DNA from: Helianthus annuus
Taxonomy: Eukaryota > Streptophyta > Magnoliopsida > Asterales > Asteraceae
DNA: 64,000 nt
NCBI RefSeq assembly: GCF_002127325.2
Contig: NC_035433.2
Location: 149,182,570 to 149,246,569, forward strand
Direction of reading: 5' to 3'
Both the position numbers and the translations under genes were made by a program. The notes beneath the pieces were generated by a model. The model worked only from the letters and a program-made list of their open reading frames with translations. It was not told the origin of the DNA and searched no databases. This document shows positions 46,551 through 58,225 of this stretch, piece after piece. The number at the start of each line of letters is the position of its first letter. The first letter of the stretch is position 1.

Positions 46551-49179
46551 TTTCGGGAATCCTTTGTAAGTGTTCCTTCATTGTTTTATCGCTTTTCGAG
46601 TCCGAAAGTCGAACTATGTTTAACTTTCTGCATTGACCAGTTTATGGTCGATGCGAAGTTCGTTGGAACTTCATAACGTGAGTGTGATCACGATGGTTAT
46701 AGCCCGTAGTGACTATACCTACTGATTACCACGTTATCTAGGCTCAGTGACGAGTCGTAGTTTCGGCCAAAATGTGCATTCTTGCATATTTTGTAACCAA
46801 ACTACTCGTGAGCATCAAAGTCGTTTGTTTTGATGCCAAACCTGTTTTCTAAACTTAGCTAAGCATGTTCTAACATGCTTAGCTCGTCACTTTTAGTATA
46901 GTGCTTATATAGGGTCGTAAGGTAAGCGATCTAAACAATCGCTTATACTTTCGAACCCGACCCATTTGGTCGATCATTAGGATCCGACCAAACACATTAG
47001 GTGACCATAGCTATAACCTTCCGAGGTTATGCCTTGTGGTCACGATGTTAGGCGTTCCAAACGCGTTCTACGCGAACGACGCGTTAAGGTAGCATAAGCT
47101 ACCTAAACGGGTCGTGATGGGTCGCAAGCACTTAGGTTAGGTTTCATTTTAGTATGTAGGCTTTGTTAAACCATATTACACGAGTCTCCATACTCGTTTG
47201 GTTTACGAACCCGCATACTATCCGATCCTTCCGATTTTGGTCCGGTATATTAATATAGCTACCTATTAGGTGCCGTTTGATATTCCGTGATCTCTAGCAT
47301 TATCTGGTTATTATACAAGAAATTCAAAGCAATCTCAGGTGAGTACATAGAACCCCATTTTCTACTGTTTTATAAACTGTTTTGGGGTGAAACACATGTG
47401 CCTATCTGTTACTTTCATGTTTTCCATGTTTTCACATCATATGCCTGCTATGTTGTTAGTACATTATAGTACACGATTTCATTACATTTCATGCTATGTA
47501 TGCCTATTGTGTGCGTACTTAGTACATTGATTTACATTACATTTCTGTTGCATATGTTTACTCAGCATATGGACACATTGATTTACATGAACATTTCTGT
47601 TGCATATGTTTACTCAGCATATGGGCACATTGATTGATTTCATTACATTTCATGCTATGTATGCCCATTGTGTGCGTACTTAGTACATTGATTTACATTA
47701 CATTTCTGTTGCATATGTTTACTCAGCATATGGACACATTGATTTACATGAACATTTCTGTTGCATATGTTTACTCAGCATATGGGCACATTGATTTACA
47801 TGAACATTTCTGCTGCATATGTTTACTCAGCATATGGGCACATTGATTTACATGAACATTTCTGCTGCATATGTTTACTCAGCATATGGGCACATTGATT
47901 TACATGAACATTTCTGCTTCGTATGTTTACTTAGCATACTTAGTACAATTGTTTACATCACATGCCTTCATTTTGTTATGACATTTGGTTTGTTTAACAT
48001 GGGACAATACATTCATTAACATTAGCTACGCCGTTCGTTAGTAGGTAGTGGTACCATAGGAATTGACAACTCCCGTTCCTGAAATCCTGGGTTTGATAGG
48101 ATTGTAAGGAATGACCGAATTCGATATACATAACTTAGATAAACCTTTAATTTGTTTAAGGGTTTATCGCCACAGTCTCAAGGCTTGGATGTATGCATAT
48201 TTCACAATACTGCATAAATGTTAATATCAATAGAGCATGCATTTTTCCACAGAACATAACGTTGATTTAAACCACGTTTTACTTCAACGACTTGTTTTGT
48301 GCATTTTACATATGGTTTAAGTTGATACATTTCGCTTACCGTACATGATACATTTTGGGATACACATTACATGATTTACATTGAACATAAACACGTTGAC
48401 ATTGACATACACATTTGGTGGTTTACATTGAACTTAGACATTTGACATGGTTTACACAATAACACTTGACAATTGAGTTATACAAGAACAATCTTACATG
48501 GTGGATGGTTTGGGTAAATGGTTTGAGTAACGTGGAGTATGTAATATGATGCAAACATGGTGGATACGCCGCTGGTACTTCCTATATATAAATGTTTGCA
48601 TAATATTACATATCGTGGCGTTATCTAAATCATTTCAGTTTGGACATATAACATTTTATACAAATAACATGCTTTTCATAAAACATTGTCTTACAAAACA
48701 ACTTATCTTATTCAACTCATTTTACTAGGTTATTCATTTAACCTTATATCTATACATATCATCTGATATTATCGTTTTTCAAATGGTTTACAAAGCGAGA
48801 CAAATTACAAGGTTCATGACTGACTGTTATTAAACATCTCTTTAAACTCAAGTCATGAATCCCATTTTCACAAAACCTATGTATCTCACAGGCATTTTTA
48901 TGCTGACGTACCTACTTTCACATGTGTTTTCAGGAGCTATTCCATAGGACGATGATCATGATTCTAGGGCGGACCTGTGCCTTAGAGCCTAAAAATGAAG
49001 ATAGAACTAGTATAACTATGTTTTGAATTCCGTACTTCCTTTTAAGACAATGTAACACCCATGTTTGATAAATAAAATGTGACTTTAATTTCCATGGTTG
49101 TATAACAATTAATTCTGTCCACAACACTCCCCGACGTTTTCCGCCGCGGTTGCATGTTATACGCGGTCGGGGTGTGACA
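46551..49179 (+). repeat. Element A right LTR, second segment
   Basis: Resumes after C with the TTTCG duplication and ends GGTGTGACA at 49179. The portion from 48123 corresponds to window positions 1-1061. Confidence 0.94.
47477..47945 (+). repeat. Tandem repeats inside A LTR
   Basis: About seven copies of a 52-53-bp unit (GCATATGTTTACTCAGCATA core), overlaid by a duplication of about 160 bp (47477 and 47638 start alike). Each core holds an inverted repeat (GCATATG...CATATG). Confidence 0.85.
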
Positions 49180-52100
49180 AATTCAAGGGTTCAAAATGTC
49201 AACAAGGGATAAATATACTTTACAGTAACCCTACATGATGCTCATACCTTCAAACGAATAAATCATGGATCATACGGAACTAAATGTGGAAGAAAGTGAG
49301 AGATTACAAACTACAAGGGTTAAATGTGTCAACATGTTTAAGTTATACCTCTGAGTGACCTTTTAGCAAACCCGAAGCTTTGTAACGGTAAATTATGCTC
49401 ACTAGAATACATGATAAAAATTTCACCAAGTTTCGTTATCATATGAGAAAGTTATGATCAAATTCGTATATGAGGGGTTAAAAGCGTTAACGTTGAAAAT
49501 TATGACTTTTCGGGTTAACATGAAGTGACCAAGGACTTAACAAAGTGGGTATAAGTCTTGAGGCCCTTATAAGTAAATATGGAAGGCTCAAAATGCAAGA
49601 AACAAAGTGTGGTTGACCTTTCGAAGAACCAAGAGCCAAGGGTGCAAACTGAAAAATTTGTGTAACCTGACCACCACCCTCAAGCGGGCCGCGTAAGCCC
49701 AGGGAGACTCTTACGCGGGCCGCCTGGCACGCCCAGATGCAGAAAATCGTTTTTGTTGCCTGTTCAGCCCATGTAAACGACATATATGGCCTTAAACACT
49801 TCCAAGAGCTGCCTAAACTAATCCTATGGCCTTATGGACACTTGTTAATCATCAGAGATCATGTATAGCATGAGTTGTCATGATCTTAAGCAATCACAAA
49901 CACTATATAAAGCCCATTAGTTGCACACTTTGATCATTCATTCACAACTTCTCTTCTGATCATCTCTGGAGCTCAAGAGCCTTCTCTAAGCCTCTCTGGT
50001 CGTGCATTAGACCTTAGTAAGTATTCTTAACCTTTCTTAGTTGAGTTTTTGATTAGTTATAACTTAGAAGTCAAACCGTCGTAATTAACGGTTGACTTAA
50101 CGATTAATCACTATTGGTCCGGTGACTAGTCGAATCAATGGTAGTTATAAGTTGGTAATCATGTGGGCTTTAAACCCTTAAAAGGGCACCCTCTGATTCC
50201 CATCCTAAGCAGATCAAATGTCGGGTCAAAGTTGCCTAGAAAAAGTCAACAGAATGCTAATCTTCGATTTATCGCATAATTAACAATATAGAAGGCGTGT
50301 AACCTATTTTATCACTCATATAACTTGGTAATAAGTATAAGAACTGATCTAAGCTTGTTTGATCCGACAATTTCCTGTTTAGACCCGGTTCGGAACCAAA
50401 AGTCGCAAAACTTTGACTTTTGCTTTGACTTCAGTTCTGACCCGTTTTAGTAGAGTCTAGAAGTGCCTTAGGACTTCCTTAGGACCAAGTTACATGAGGG
50501 TATAACCCTCTGAGCTTGGTTCATTGTTTACCCCATCCGTTTACGTGTTTCCGTTAATTGCCTAATGTTGACCAATATGCCCTTTTGGCTATAAAACGAG
50601 AATTTTGGAAAAGTGAAAGGACAATAATCCTTATTACTGATTTATAAAGTTGTCCCTAAATTTTCATATCAGTTGGAGGTCTAGATTAGGAGTTATGCTC
50701 ATTAGCGTAATTATAACGCCTTTTAGTAATTAAACGGCGCAATTAGCATAAAGCCTATCTAAACCCAATTTTTGACACCAAACCTTTTACCCACTGATGT
50801 AATATAATATTTTGAGATTTTTAAAGATTTTTAATTATTTTTAAACTGATCATAACCTAAGGCTATCGCCTTAATTCGGTAAATACCGATTATACCCTTT
50901 TTATGTATAAAATGAGTTTTTACATAGTATTTTGACACCAATCCAATTGCTACTGATTTTATATAATAAATGTAGTATTTTGAACTTTATAATCTGATCA
51001 GAAAACTCAGATTTCCGGTATAACTCGGAAATCGCTTAAAATGACTTTTTACGCGTATTAAACGCATAGTTCGGGTTTAAAACCATTTTGTCACATAAGA
51101 CTTATCATCAACTGATGTAACCTGTTAAAATAAGTTATTTTACTGATGTATTCAGACCCGGGTTTCAGAACTATAATTAACCTCTTTTATAATCTTTAAA
51201 ATGACCAAAATACCCCTACGGGGCGTATTATGAGGTTAAACTCGTTTTGGGCATAATAGAAGGTATCCTAAGGATATCACAACATATTCAGAGCATATTG
51301 ACTTAGGAACCCTGTGTAGGACTCTTACGGTTACCCGTTACGCTAATTACGCGTTCGGTTCGGTTTATGTAACTAGTTTGCATAAATTAGCCGAAACGGG
51401 TCAAACCTTGTCGTTTTTATCTCAAAATCCAGAATGTGTTTAGTGTAACCATATTATACAAGCCTCCAAACTTGTCGGGTCTAAATCACATTCTATTCCG
51501 GTCTTCGCTTAATCATGCGTTATAAACCTTGAACCATTCCTTAAAACTAACCGGTCTAAGTTACGACTTAAATAAGACCCGTTAGGAATCTAATAGGTTA
51601 ATAAAACCTTCGTTCCAGATTGTGAGCCCCAGTAGAAGTACTTGTGCTTGTTGATTAGGATATACGGCTGAGTATAAATTGCATTGCTAGCTCAGGTAAA
51701 TACTTTTAACTTATTTTCCTTATACGGGCTTGGGATACGGTATTATAATAATACCGCTTGGTCGGGTATTGAATGTTTAGTCGTATTGTGATTAAATTAT
51801 TGAGGTAACCCGCTTTAATCTGTATTGTTTGAAATAAAAGCCTTTAGGGGTTAATGACCATGTCCCGGATATCCTTGACATCATTGTATTATAAAATGGC
51901 CACGTCTTATGCACGAGGTGTAGGCATACCCCTGACAGTGCATAAGGGAAACGGTATCTCACTCTCTTGTGGGCCTATACTTGTGGCGTGTCTGTTAATC
52001 TTGACTCGGTTTCTACATCGGGCCCTGAACGTATAACGAACATGTAAATCTGTATACAAGATTATAAATATAATTGTCCCAAGTTATAAAAGAAATGTTG

Positions 52101-52488
52101 TGCCTTGTGCATTCAAATCAATTTTATTAAACGTTTTCAAATGAGTCGGTTAATTGTATTTACCAGTATAAACTGACGTATTTTCCAAAAAGGTTAAGTG
52201 ACAGGTACTGAACGTAATTGGCTGGAAGCTCAGGGCGTTAATAAGGAATCTTGCAAGTTCTAGATGCCTAAAGTCTGTTGAACAGTTTTCTTTTATTTGA
52301 TCCGCCTGTGGATCCTTTACTTTCCGTTGTAATACTTTGACATTACTTTATATTCGTAATGTAATATATTTATCTTTTGTTTTTGCTGTGCATTTATATA
52401 TTGTGTTGTTTGACCATGGTGACATCGACTACGTCACGATATTTCCCACCGGACCCACCGGTGATACGTGGAAATTCGGGGTGTGACA
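49180..52488 (+). repeat. Element E: 3' part of an LTR into which A inserted
   Basis: Aligns by content with B's LTR from about its base 100 to the end (shared AAATGTCAA, GAGAGATTACAA, CTACGGGGC, CCCACCGG landmarks) and ends GGTGTGACA at 52488. The first ~100 bases must lie left of the window. No primer site follows 52488, so this is either a solo LTR or the right LTR of an element continuing leftwards. It has a TATA box (49904-49911), a GC-rich inverted repeat (49684-49723) and the terminal stem-loop (52447-52463). Confidence 0.85.
49904..49911 (+). promoter_or_regulatory. TATA box of element E LTR
   Basis: TATATAAA in CACTATATAAAGCCC, at the position matching B's TATA box. Confidence 0.6.
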
Positions 52489-53283
52489 AACTTAAAACCC
52501 ATTCAAGCCCAACCCAACTACTAGTTTTGTTAAACAAAATCAATCCACATAATTAAAAAAAACCCAGATCGCTGCCACTTGCCAGCGACTCCCGCCCTCC
52601 CTCTGCCTCACCAGCATAATTCCGGCCGGCGACTACAAAATTCCGGCTGCAAACTGGTTAATTCAGGTCGCCCCTGACAGGTACAAGTTTTGTTTTGTTT
52701 TTTATTTTGATGTTATGCGATTTTGTTCAAGAGTCATGAGATAATAGGATTTTAGGATGGGTTACAAAAGTTTAAACTTTTATGTGTTTTGAGGTTATTT
52801 GGGTTTGTTCTAATCTTTATAGTATGGGTTTGTTCTTTCTTAATTTCTTATTGATTATATGATTCTAGTATAGGGTTTGAAAAGAAGAAATCCAAAAATT
52901 GAACTTAAATAGGTAATTCGATTTGTTTTGATGTTTTATTGGGTTTTGTCAATAGAAACAGATATATATATTTGTTAAAAAGGTTTAAGATTTTATATGT
53001 TTTTATGTATTTTTTAGTTGTTCTAGTCTTTAGTTGGGTGGTTTTGTTGATTATATGATTGTTGGTTGGTAAATAACAATTACTAGGGCTTGAAATTCAA
53101 ATGGACCCGACCCGATCTGATTGTTAATGTGATAAGAAGTTAGGAAGTAAGGTTTAATTGTTTGAAAATTGAAATGGACCTGACCCGATCTGATTCGACC
53201 CGCTATGAAACTTTGTTTGTTTGTATTAACTTGTTTTACATGACCCGACCCGACCCGCTATGAACCGATTTTTTTATATAGCT
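52489..53283. other. Unassigned DNA right of the nest
   Basis: Begins with a C-rich stretch (52570-52680) that could be an old 5' untranslated exon followed by T-rich intron-like sequence, but no reading frame supports a gene. Scattered ACCCGACCCG words at 53105-53260. Nothing firm. Confidence 0.4.
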
Positions 53284-53348
53284 AGGGGTCTAAAATCTTT
53301 AAAAAAAAATTCGCACCCCCCAGGAAAAAAATCCTGAGTCCGTCACTG
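53284..53348. mobile_element. Possible truncated hAT-like terminus
   Basis: Ends CCTGAGTCCGTCACTG; read on the other strand this starts CAGTGACGGACTCAGG, like the CAGTGGCGGAGCCA end of the MITE just downstream. No matching left end or target duplication found. Confidence 0.35.
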
Positions 53349-53559
53349 CATGATAGCCTTGAATAATTAGTGTCGCAGACCCATTTGCTATGTGGTGATA
53401 ATTTAATCTTGGCACTCCTTATTCGTAGGGCTACAACGTGAAATCAACAAAAAAAATATGCTAAATTAACTAAACATATATTTTATGACATAACTAATAC
53501 CGAATGGATGTTACATGTATGAAGCCTAAGCAAATTCATCTAGAAAAAGTCCAACTAAC

Positions 53560-54238
53560 CAGTGGCGGAGCCAGAAATTTTTTCTTATGGTGTCAATTTT
53601 CGTGGATACCCCGGTTTATAGTAACCCGTCGAACTTCTTGGATCCGTTCGGATCTAGTCGGGTTAAATCACATAATAAAAACAAATATCACAGTAAAAGT
53701 ACAATGTTATTGAATAAAAACACATAATAAAATTACAAAGTCATTTGAAATATATAAAAAATGCATTTAATAGTTGCTTTTTACGCATTTTTATATTTTG
53801 AAAACGATTCATAATGTTTTTAATGGCAACTTGCAAAAAAAAAAAAAAAGAAGTCTTTTCATTCTAACAAACAAGTGTATGGATCATTCAAATGATCATC
53901 AAACATCCTGTTAGGTTAAACAATTGAAACAAAACCAATTAGACATGGGGCTAGAATGCTTACTGGATTAGAAAAAAAAAATTAAGCATGGACCTTTAAT
54001 GATTTAAAAGAATACTAATTAAATTCAAGTAACTAGGCTTAATTTTTGAAATATAAATTTGTTTGTTATGTAATTCTTTTAGAAGAAAACAAAACAATGT
54101 CGTTTGTAAAAAGACAATGGTGTCGCTCGTAAAAAAACAACGGTATCGCTCGAATTTTTCATATTATACGTTCTATTTGCTACACAAAATTCAATGGTGT
54201 CGGACGACACCGTTGTTCAAAATGTGGCTCCGCCACTG
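53560..54238. mobile_element. hAT-like MITE with 8-bp target duplication
   Basis: Terminal inverted repeats CAGTGGCGGAGCCAGA (left) and, inverted, CAGTGGCGGAGCCACA (right). Flanked by CAACTAAC at 53552-53559 and 54239-54246, an exact 8-bp duplication as made by hAT transposases. 679 bp, no transposase. Near the right end are about three degenerate copies of ACAATGGTGTCGCTCGTA and a GGTGTCG-GA-CGACACC hairpin near 54195, resembling subterminal transposase-binding repeats. Confidence 0.82.
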
Positions 54239-54310
54239 CAACTAACTTTTAAGCAATATATTTGAAAAGAGTAAACGTTTCCCTATTCAATCTTTATTTC
54301 TATCACGTTA

Positions 54311-54569
54311 GGCTATGCGGTATGGTGATGGTCATGATCCACCACGTAGGCGTCACGTAGGATGGGTGTGAGGATGGGGCAAAGAGGATGGAGATAAGGA
54401 AATGGGGGATTGACCTAAAATGTATATGTATATGCTGTATGAGAGAGGGGGAGGGACGTCTCCATCGTCCGCATGGAGACGGGGAGGACGCCGCTGGAGG
54501 GGGGCGAAGTGGGCGGAGGAGCGGCGCCGGTAAAAGACGGTCTAAGGACGAACCCCACACCGCGAAGCC
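54311..54569. mobile_element. Tourist-like (PIF/Harbinger) MITE candidate
   Basis: Termini GGCTATGCGGTATGG and, inverted, GGCTTCGCGGTGTGG (12 of 15 match), flanked on both sides by TTA (54308-54310, 54570-54572), the duplication typical of PIF/Harbinger. 259 bp, GC-rich interior, no transposase. The 142-codon open frame 54388-54816 begins inside it and runs past its end; I regard it as chance. Confidence 0.65.
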
Positions 54570-54572
54570 TTA

Positions 54573-55399
54573 TCATACTTTGTATGTATGTATCATCCAA
54601 TTATTTAAAAATTGTCTGTTTCTACATGTGTCTTTTATTCTGCACGTTGAAGAGGATTATTTTATTTGGAAGGCTGCATATAAAAAGGAAAGGAGATATT
54701 ATTTGAGGGGAGGCATTCACGGCAGAAGCAGGTGGGGAGCAAGAAAAAGAAAAAAAAAAGTAAAGTCTATTGGAGGCTGCTCAACAAGTCGCGGCCAAGA
54801 TCAAGAACTGAAGTAAGTTGCCAAGCTCGTCAAAAAGCAAGTAATTATTTAAGCAAGCTAGCAACCTGGTGTCAATTAATTTAAACTAACAGGCCAGTAG
54901 CCCAATTTTTATTCTTTACGATGAAGTGTATTTTTGATTGTGTTTTTGTTTTGTTCTTGACTATGAGTAGTTAACTTGTTATGGTTGTTTAGGATTAATG
55001 AACTAGACGAATTATTTGAATGATTAACTTTTGGTTTCAAATGAATGTGATGATTTATATGTTACAACTTTAGAAGCCTATTCTAATTATTTGTGTGTTT
55101 GTGTTGATTGGTTTAATAATATATTCGTTGCTTTCATTGCTCTAGATACTTAGAAATATACTTTAGAGGAGAAAGTCAGGCTAGGTTGTTAATCTTTCAG
55201 TCTGAGTCTGAGTCTGGGCCTGGGCCTGGGCCTTGAAAGTGAGAAATTTAATTCAAGTCTAAGAATTAGTAAAACCAATTAATTAAAACGTGCAATCTTT
55301 TCTAGAGGTGAGAAATCTAATCTAGAATTGCTAGATTATTAGATGGGCGTGTGGCAGAGCTTAATGAACAGTGATTATTATTTAGGTATCTGTTTTAAA
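54573..55399. other. Unassigned DNA
   Basis: No gene or element recognised. A short hexamer-type repeat (GAGTCTGAGTCTGGGCCTGGGCC) lies near 55200-55235. A purine-rich stretch at 54730-54820 is followed by a GTAAG, but no exon can be supported. Confidence 0.4.
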
Positions 55400-55440
55400 C
55401 TAGTTGATGCCCCCCCCCCCCCCCCCCCGCGTTGCGGGGC
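55400..55440 (-). mobile_element. Helitron-like 3' end, minus strand
   Basis: On the minus strand: hairpin CCCCGC-AAC-GCGGGG, a G run (19 bases, 55410-55428 as C on plus), then CATCAACTAG followed by T. Helitrons end in a hairpin a few bases before CTAG and insert between A and T. The long homopolymer is probably slippage within the original spacer. Confidence 0.55.
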
Positions 55441-55449
55441 AATAGCCGA

Positions 55450-56960
55450 ATAATTCTCAATCAATTAAAAAACACTACTATAGTTTTGCTAGGAAAAAAA
55501 ACTAAAATGATATTTTTTGGATCAGGGCAATAAAATGTAATTTTTTAGAACTAATGAGCGAGTGTTAGGCGGCTTCTTGACACGGAAAAAAATTAAATCG
55601 AGTCAACCAATTTAAAAAAAATGTTTTCTACTTTTTCTAAAAAAAACGAAAACTATTGGAAAACGTAATTTTTAACTGAGGGCGAAATCATAATTTTAAT
55701 TCAGGGATAAAATCGTAAATTAAATGGACCAATAGGGGAGTGCCAGAAATCTGCCGGCACAACTGTATTTTTACATTGGGGGCAAAATTGTAGTTTCACC
55801 AGGAAAACAAACAAAAACGATGGAGAAAATGTAAATATAAGTTGAGGGCAAAATCGTAACTTGGCTGTGAGAGAAAAAAAACTAATAGCAAAACTATAAA
55901 TTTATACGGGGCAAAATCGTAATTTTGAACCGGGGGCAAAATTGGAATTTTTAGCTGGGAGCAAAAGCGTTAATTTATTTTTAAGTGGTGGTAAAAACAT
56001 AACTTTGATCTGATGGCAAAATCGTAATTAACAGGGAAAAAAACTAATGGCAAAACTGTAAATTGAACCAGGGCAAAGTCGTAATTTTCAACTGGGAGGC
56101 AAAATTGAAATTTTTAGCTGAGAGTAAAAGCGTAAATTTATTTTTAGGTGGGGGAAAACATAATTTTGAACTGATAGCAAAATCGTAAATTTAAAGGGTG
56201 ATAAAATCGTAAATTTGTTGGACCAATAGGGGAGTGCCAGGCAGCTGCCTGGCACTACTCTTTTGCCGCCCATTTAGCCCAATAAAGGGCCAGAACTATT
56301 GCCGTGTCGACGCCGACACTTGTGACTGTAGTAGTTGAAAATGCTTAATAATATATTATTATTTTTTTTATTATTTACTCTATAATATTTACGAAGTGTG
56401 AGAACAGTACATATATATTATTTTAAATATCGAATTTACAAATATGCCCTTAACTGTGAAATTGGGGACGAACTAATTTATGATTTAGTCCCGCTTTAAA
56501 ATTACGCTTTTACCTCCGGTTTAAAATAAAATTAAGCTTTTGCCCTCAGTGAGAAAATACACTTTTGTCCTCGGTTCAAAAATATGATTTTGCCCCATTT
56601 AAATTTACAGTTTCGCTATTAGTTTTGTTTTCTTCCTCTCAGTTAAGTTACGATTTTGCCCTCAATTTAAATTTACATTTTTGTCATCGGTTTTGTTTGC
56701 TTTCCCAATCAAATTACGATTTTGCCCCTCTTTAAAATTATGATTTTGCCATCAGTTTAAATTACGTTTTTACCTCCGGTTCAAAATAAATTTTGTTTTT
56801 GCCCACAACAAAAATTACATCTTTGTCCGCGGTTCAAATTTATGATTTTGCCCTATTTAGATTTACAATTTTGCAATTAGTTTTATTTTTCTCCTTCCAG
56901 CCAAATTACGATTTTGCCCTCAATTTAAATTTATATTTTTGCCATCGTTTTTCTTTGGTT
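55450..56960. repeat. Degenerate inverted-repeat array
   Basis: About 55740-56220 contains many variants of GGGCAAAATCGTAATTTT; about 56450-56960 contains the reverse complement (AAATTACGATTTTGCCC) many times. The two halves face each other across a centre near 56230-56300 that holds a perfect 24-bp palindrome (56233-56256). Confidence 0.75.
56233..56256. repeat. Perfect 24-bp palindrome
   Basis: AGTGCCAGGCAG followed directly by its reverse complement. A degenerate relative (GTGCCAGAAATCTGCCGGCAC region) lies near 55741. Confidence 0.9.
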
Positions 56961-57354
56961 TGCTGTTTCTTTTCTTTTTTTCTTCTTTTCCGCTTTATGT
57001 ATATATTATAGTTATTATTACGCGAAACTATTAAGAAAAACTTTCGCAATTCAGTTAGTTGTATGAACCTTCAAATATAGTGATTGTCTCGGGTTCGACG
57101 CCCTTCATGGGAAAGAAATTTTTTTATTACCTGCTGCTAAATAAAAGTTTGAGTATCTATTATTCTTAATAATATTTTTCGTGATTTATTCCTTCTTCTT
57201 TTTTCACTTTTACGTTGTTTTCTCTGTTTCTAAATTTGTAATTTTGATAACCAACCGGTATTTACGGGTAAAACACCGGTAAGTAACGAACTGGACGGCT
57301 ATCGTGCTTATCCCGTTACAAAACAAAACGAATCGATAACGTTCGAATTCTCCG

Positions 57355-57380
57355 CCGCGCAGCGCGGGAAATTTCACTAG
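57355..57380 (+). mobile_element. Helitron-like 3' end, plus strand
   Basis: CCGCGC-A-GCGCGG hairpin (57355-57367), ten-base spacer, then CTAG at 57377-57380 followed by T. Good match to plant Helitron 3' termini. The 5' end could not be placed; the body presumably includes part of the repeat array to the left. Confidence 0.6.
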
Positions 57381-58225
57381 TTATTCCATATATAAATAAC
57401 CAAACTTTTTGTGCATAACCATTTGTAACATGTGCTTTGAGAGTTTTTCAAAAAAAAAAAAACTTGCTTTTTTGATTTTTAACCCAAAGGTTTTTATGTT
57501 TTGCAATTTTAACCCTACATACTTTGTTTTTTTAACTTTAACCCAAACTTTTCATTACTTTTAACCCAAAGTTTTTTACCTTTTTTTCAATTTTAACCCT
57601 ACATAATTTGTTTTTTTTAACTTTAACCCAAAACTTTTCATTATTTGCAATTTAACTTCACAAGTTTTGTCACTTATACTTTTCATCTTTGGCAAATTTT
57701 CTGTTTACGTATAGTTCTTAATTTTTCGAGTTAATACGACGCAACATACAAGTGTGGTTCAACATTTTTATGTTTTGTTTCAAATTTTTCAAGTTAATAC
57801 GACGCAACGTACATGTTTGGTTCAACGTTTTTACTTCTATTTTCTCATGTTTGACGGGTTCGTCGCAACACACAGATCGTACGTCGAGTCAGTGTTGGTG
57901 GTCAATAACGGTTGTGTGACATTAGTCCTATTTGACACCATTTTACGCCCCGCCGCAACGCGGCGTTTGCTTTGGGGGTTTTCCAAAGAAAAAAAAACGT
58001 TATGCATATGATTGTCGTAACATTGGCTTTGGGGGTTTAAAAAAAAATGATTTTCTTTTACTTTTCATTTAAAAGTATTTCATAAATTACTTTTAACCCG
58101 AAACTATTTGTTTTTTTTACTTTTAACCCAAAACTTTTTATCTTTTGCAATCTATCCTCGCAACTTTTTTACTTTCAACTTTGGTCCTTTACAGTTTTCT
58201 TTTTCCACAAATTTTTCGCTTTATG
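57381..58225. other. AT-rich degenerate DNA with a further Helitron-like hairpin
   Basis: Contains many TTTTAACCCAAA-type words, a tandem duplication of about 63 bp (57722-57835, TTAATACGACGCAAC core) and a hairpin CGCCGC-AAC-GCGGCG (57951-57965) like the two Helitron ends but without CTAG. Probably remnants of related elements. Confidence 0.5.

Larger units (their letters stand above)
1..49179 (+). mobile_element. Element A: Ty3/gypsy chromovirus (Tekay/Del-like), interrupted by B and C
   Basis: Near full-length LTR retrotransposon whose 5' LTR begins before the window. Order: left LTR end, Met-tRNA primer site, leader, gag, protease, RT, RNase H, integrase, chromodomain-like tail, polypurine tract, right LTR. 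Integrase lies after RT/RNase H, as in Ty3/gypsy. B splits pol at 4693/18024 and C splits the right LTR at 20748/46551; both insertions have exact 5-bp target duplications, so A's parts can be assigned without doubt. A itself sits inside another LTR (E). Coding capacity is lost through two in-frame stops, one frameshift and B. About a dozen substitutions are visible in the ~1.06 kb of LTR that can be compared, making A the oldest element of the nest apart from E. Confidence 0.92.

Noticed and set aside
52560..52690. Possible first exon of a host gene with a GTA-type splice donor
   Set aside because: No reading frame, no downstream exon and no promoter signal that I can defend.
54388..54816. 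142-codon plus-strand frame with Gly/Arg-rich start
   Set aside because: It starts inside a MITE and crosses its boundary; no similarity recognised.
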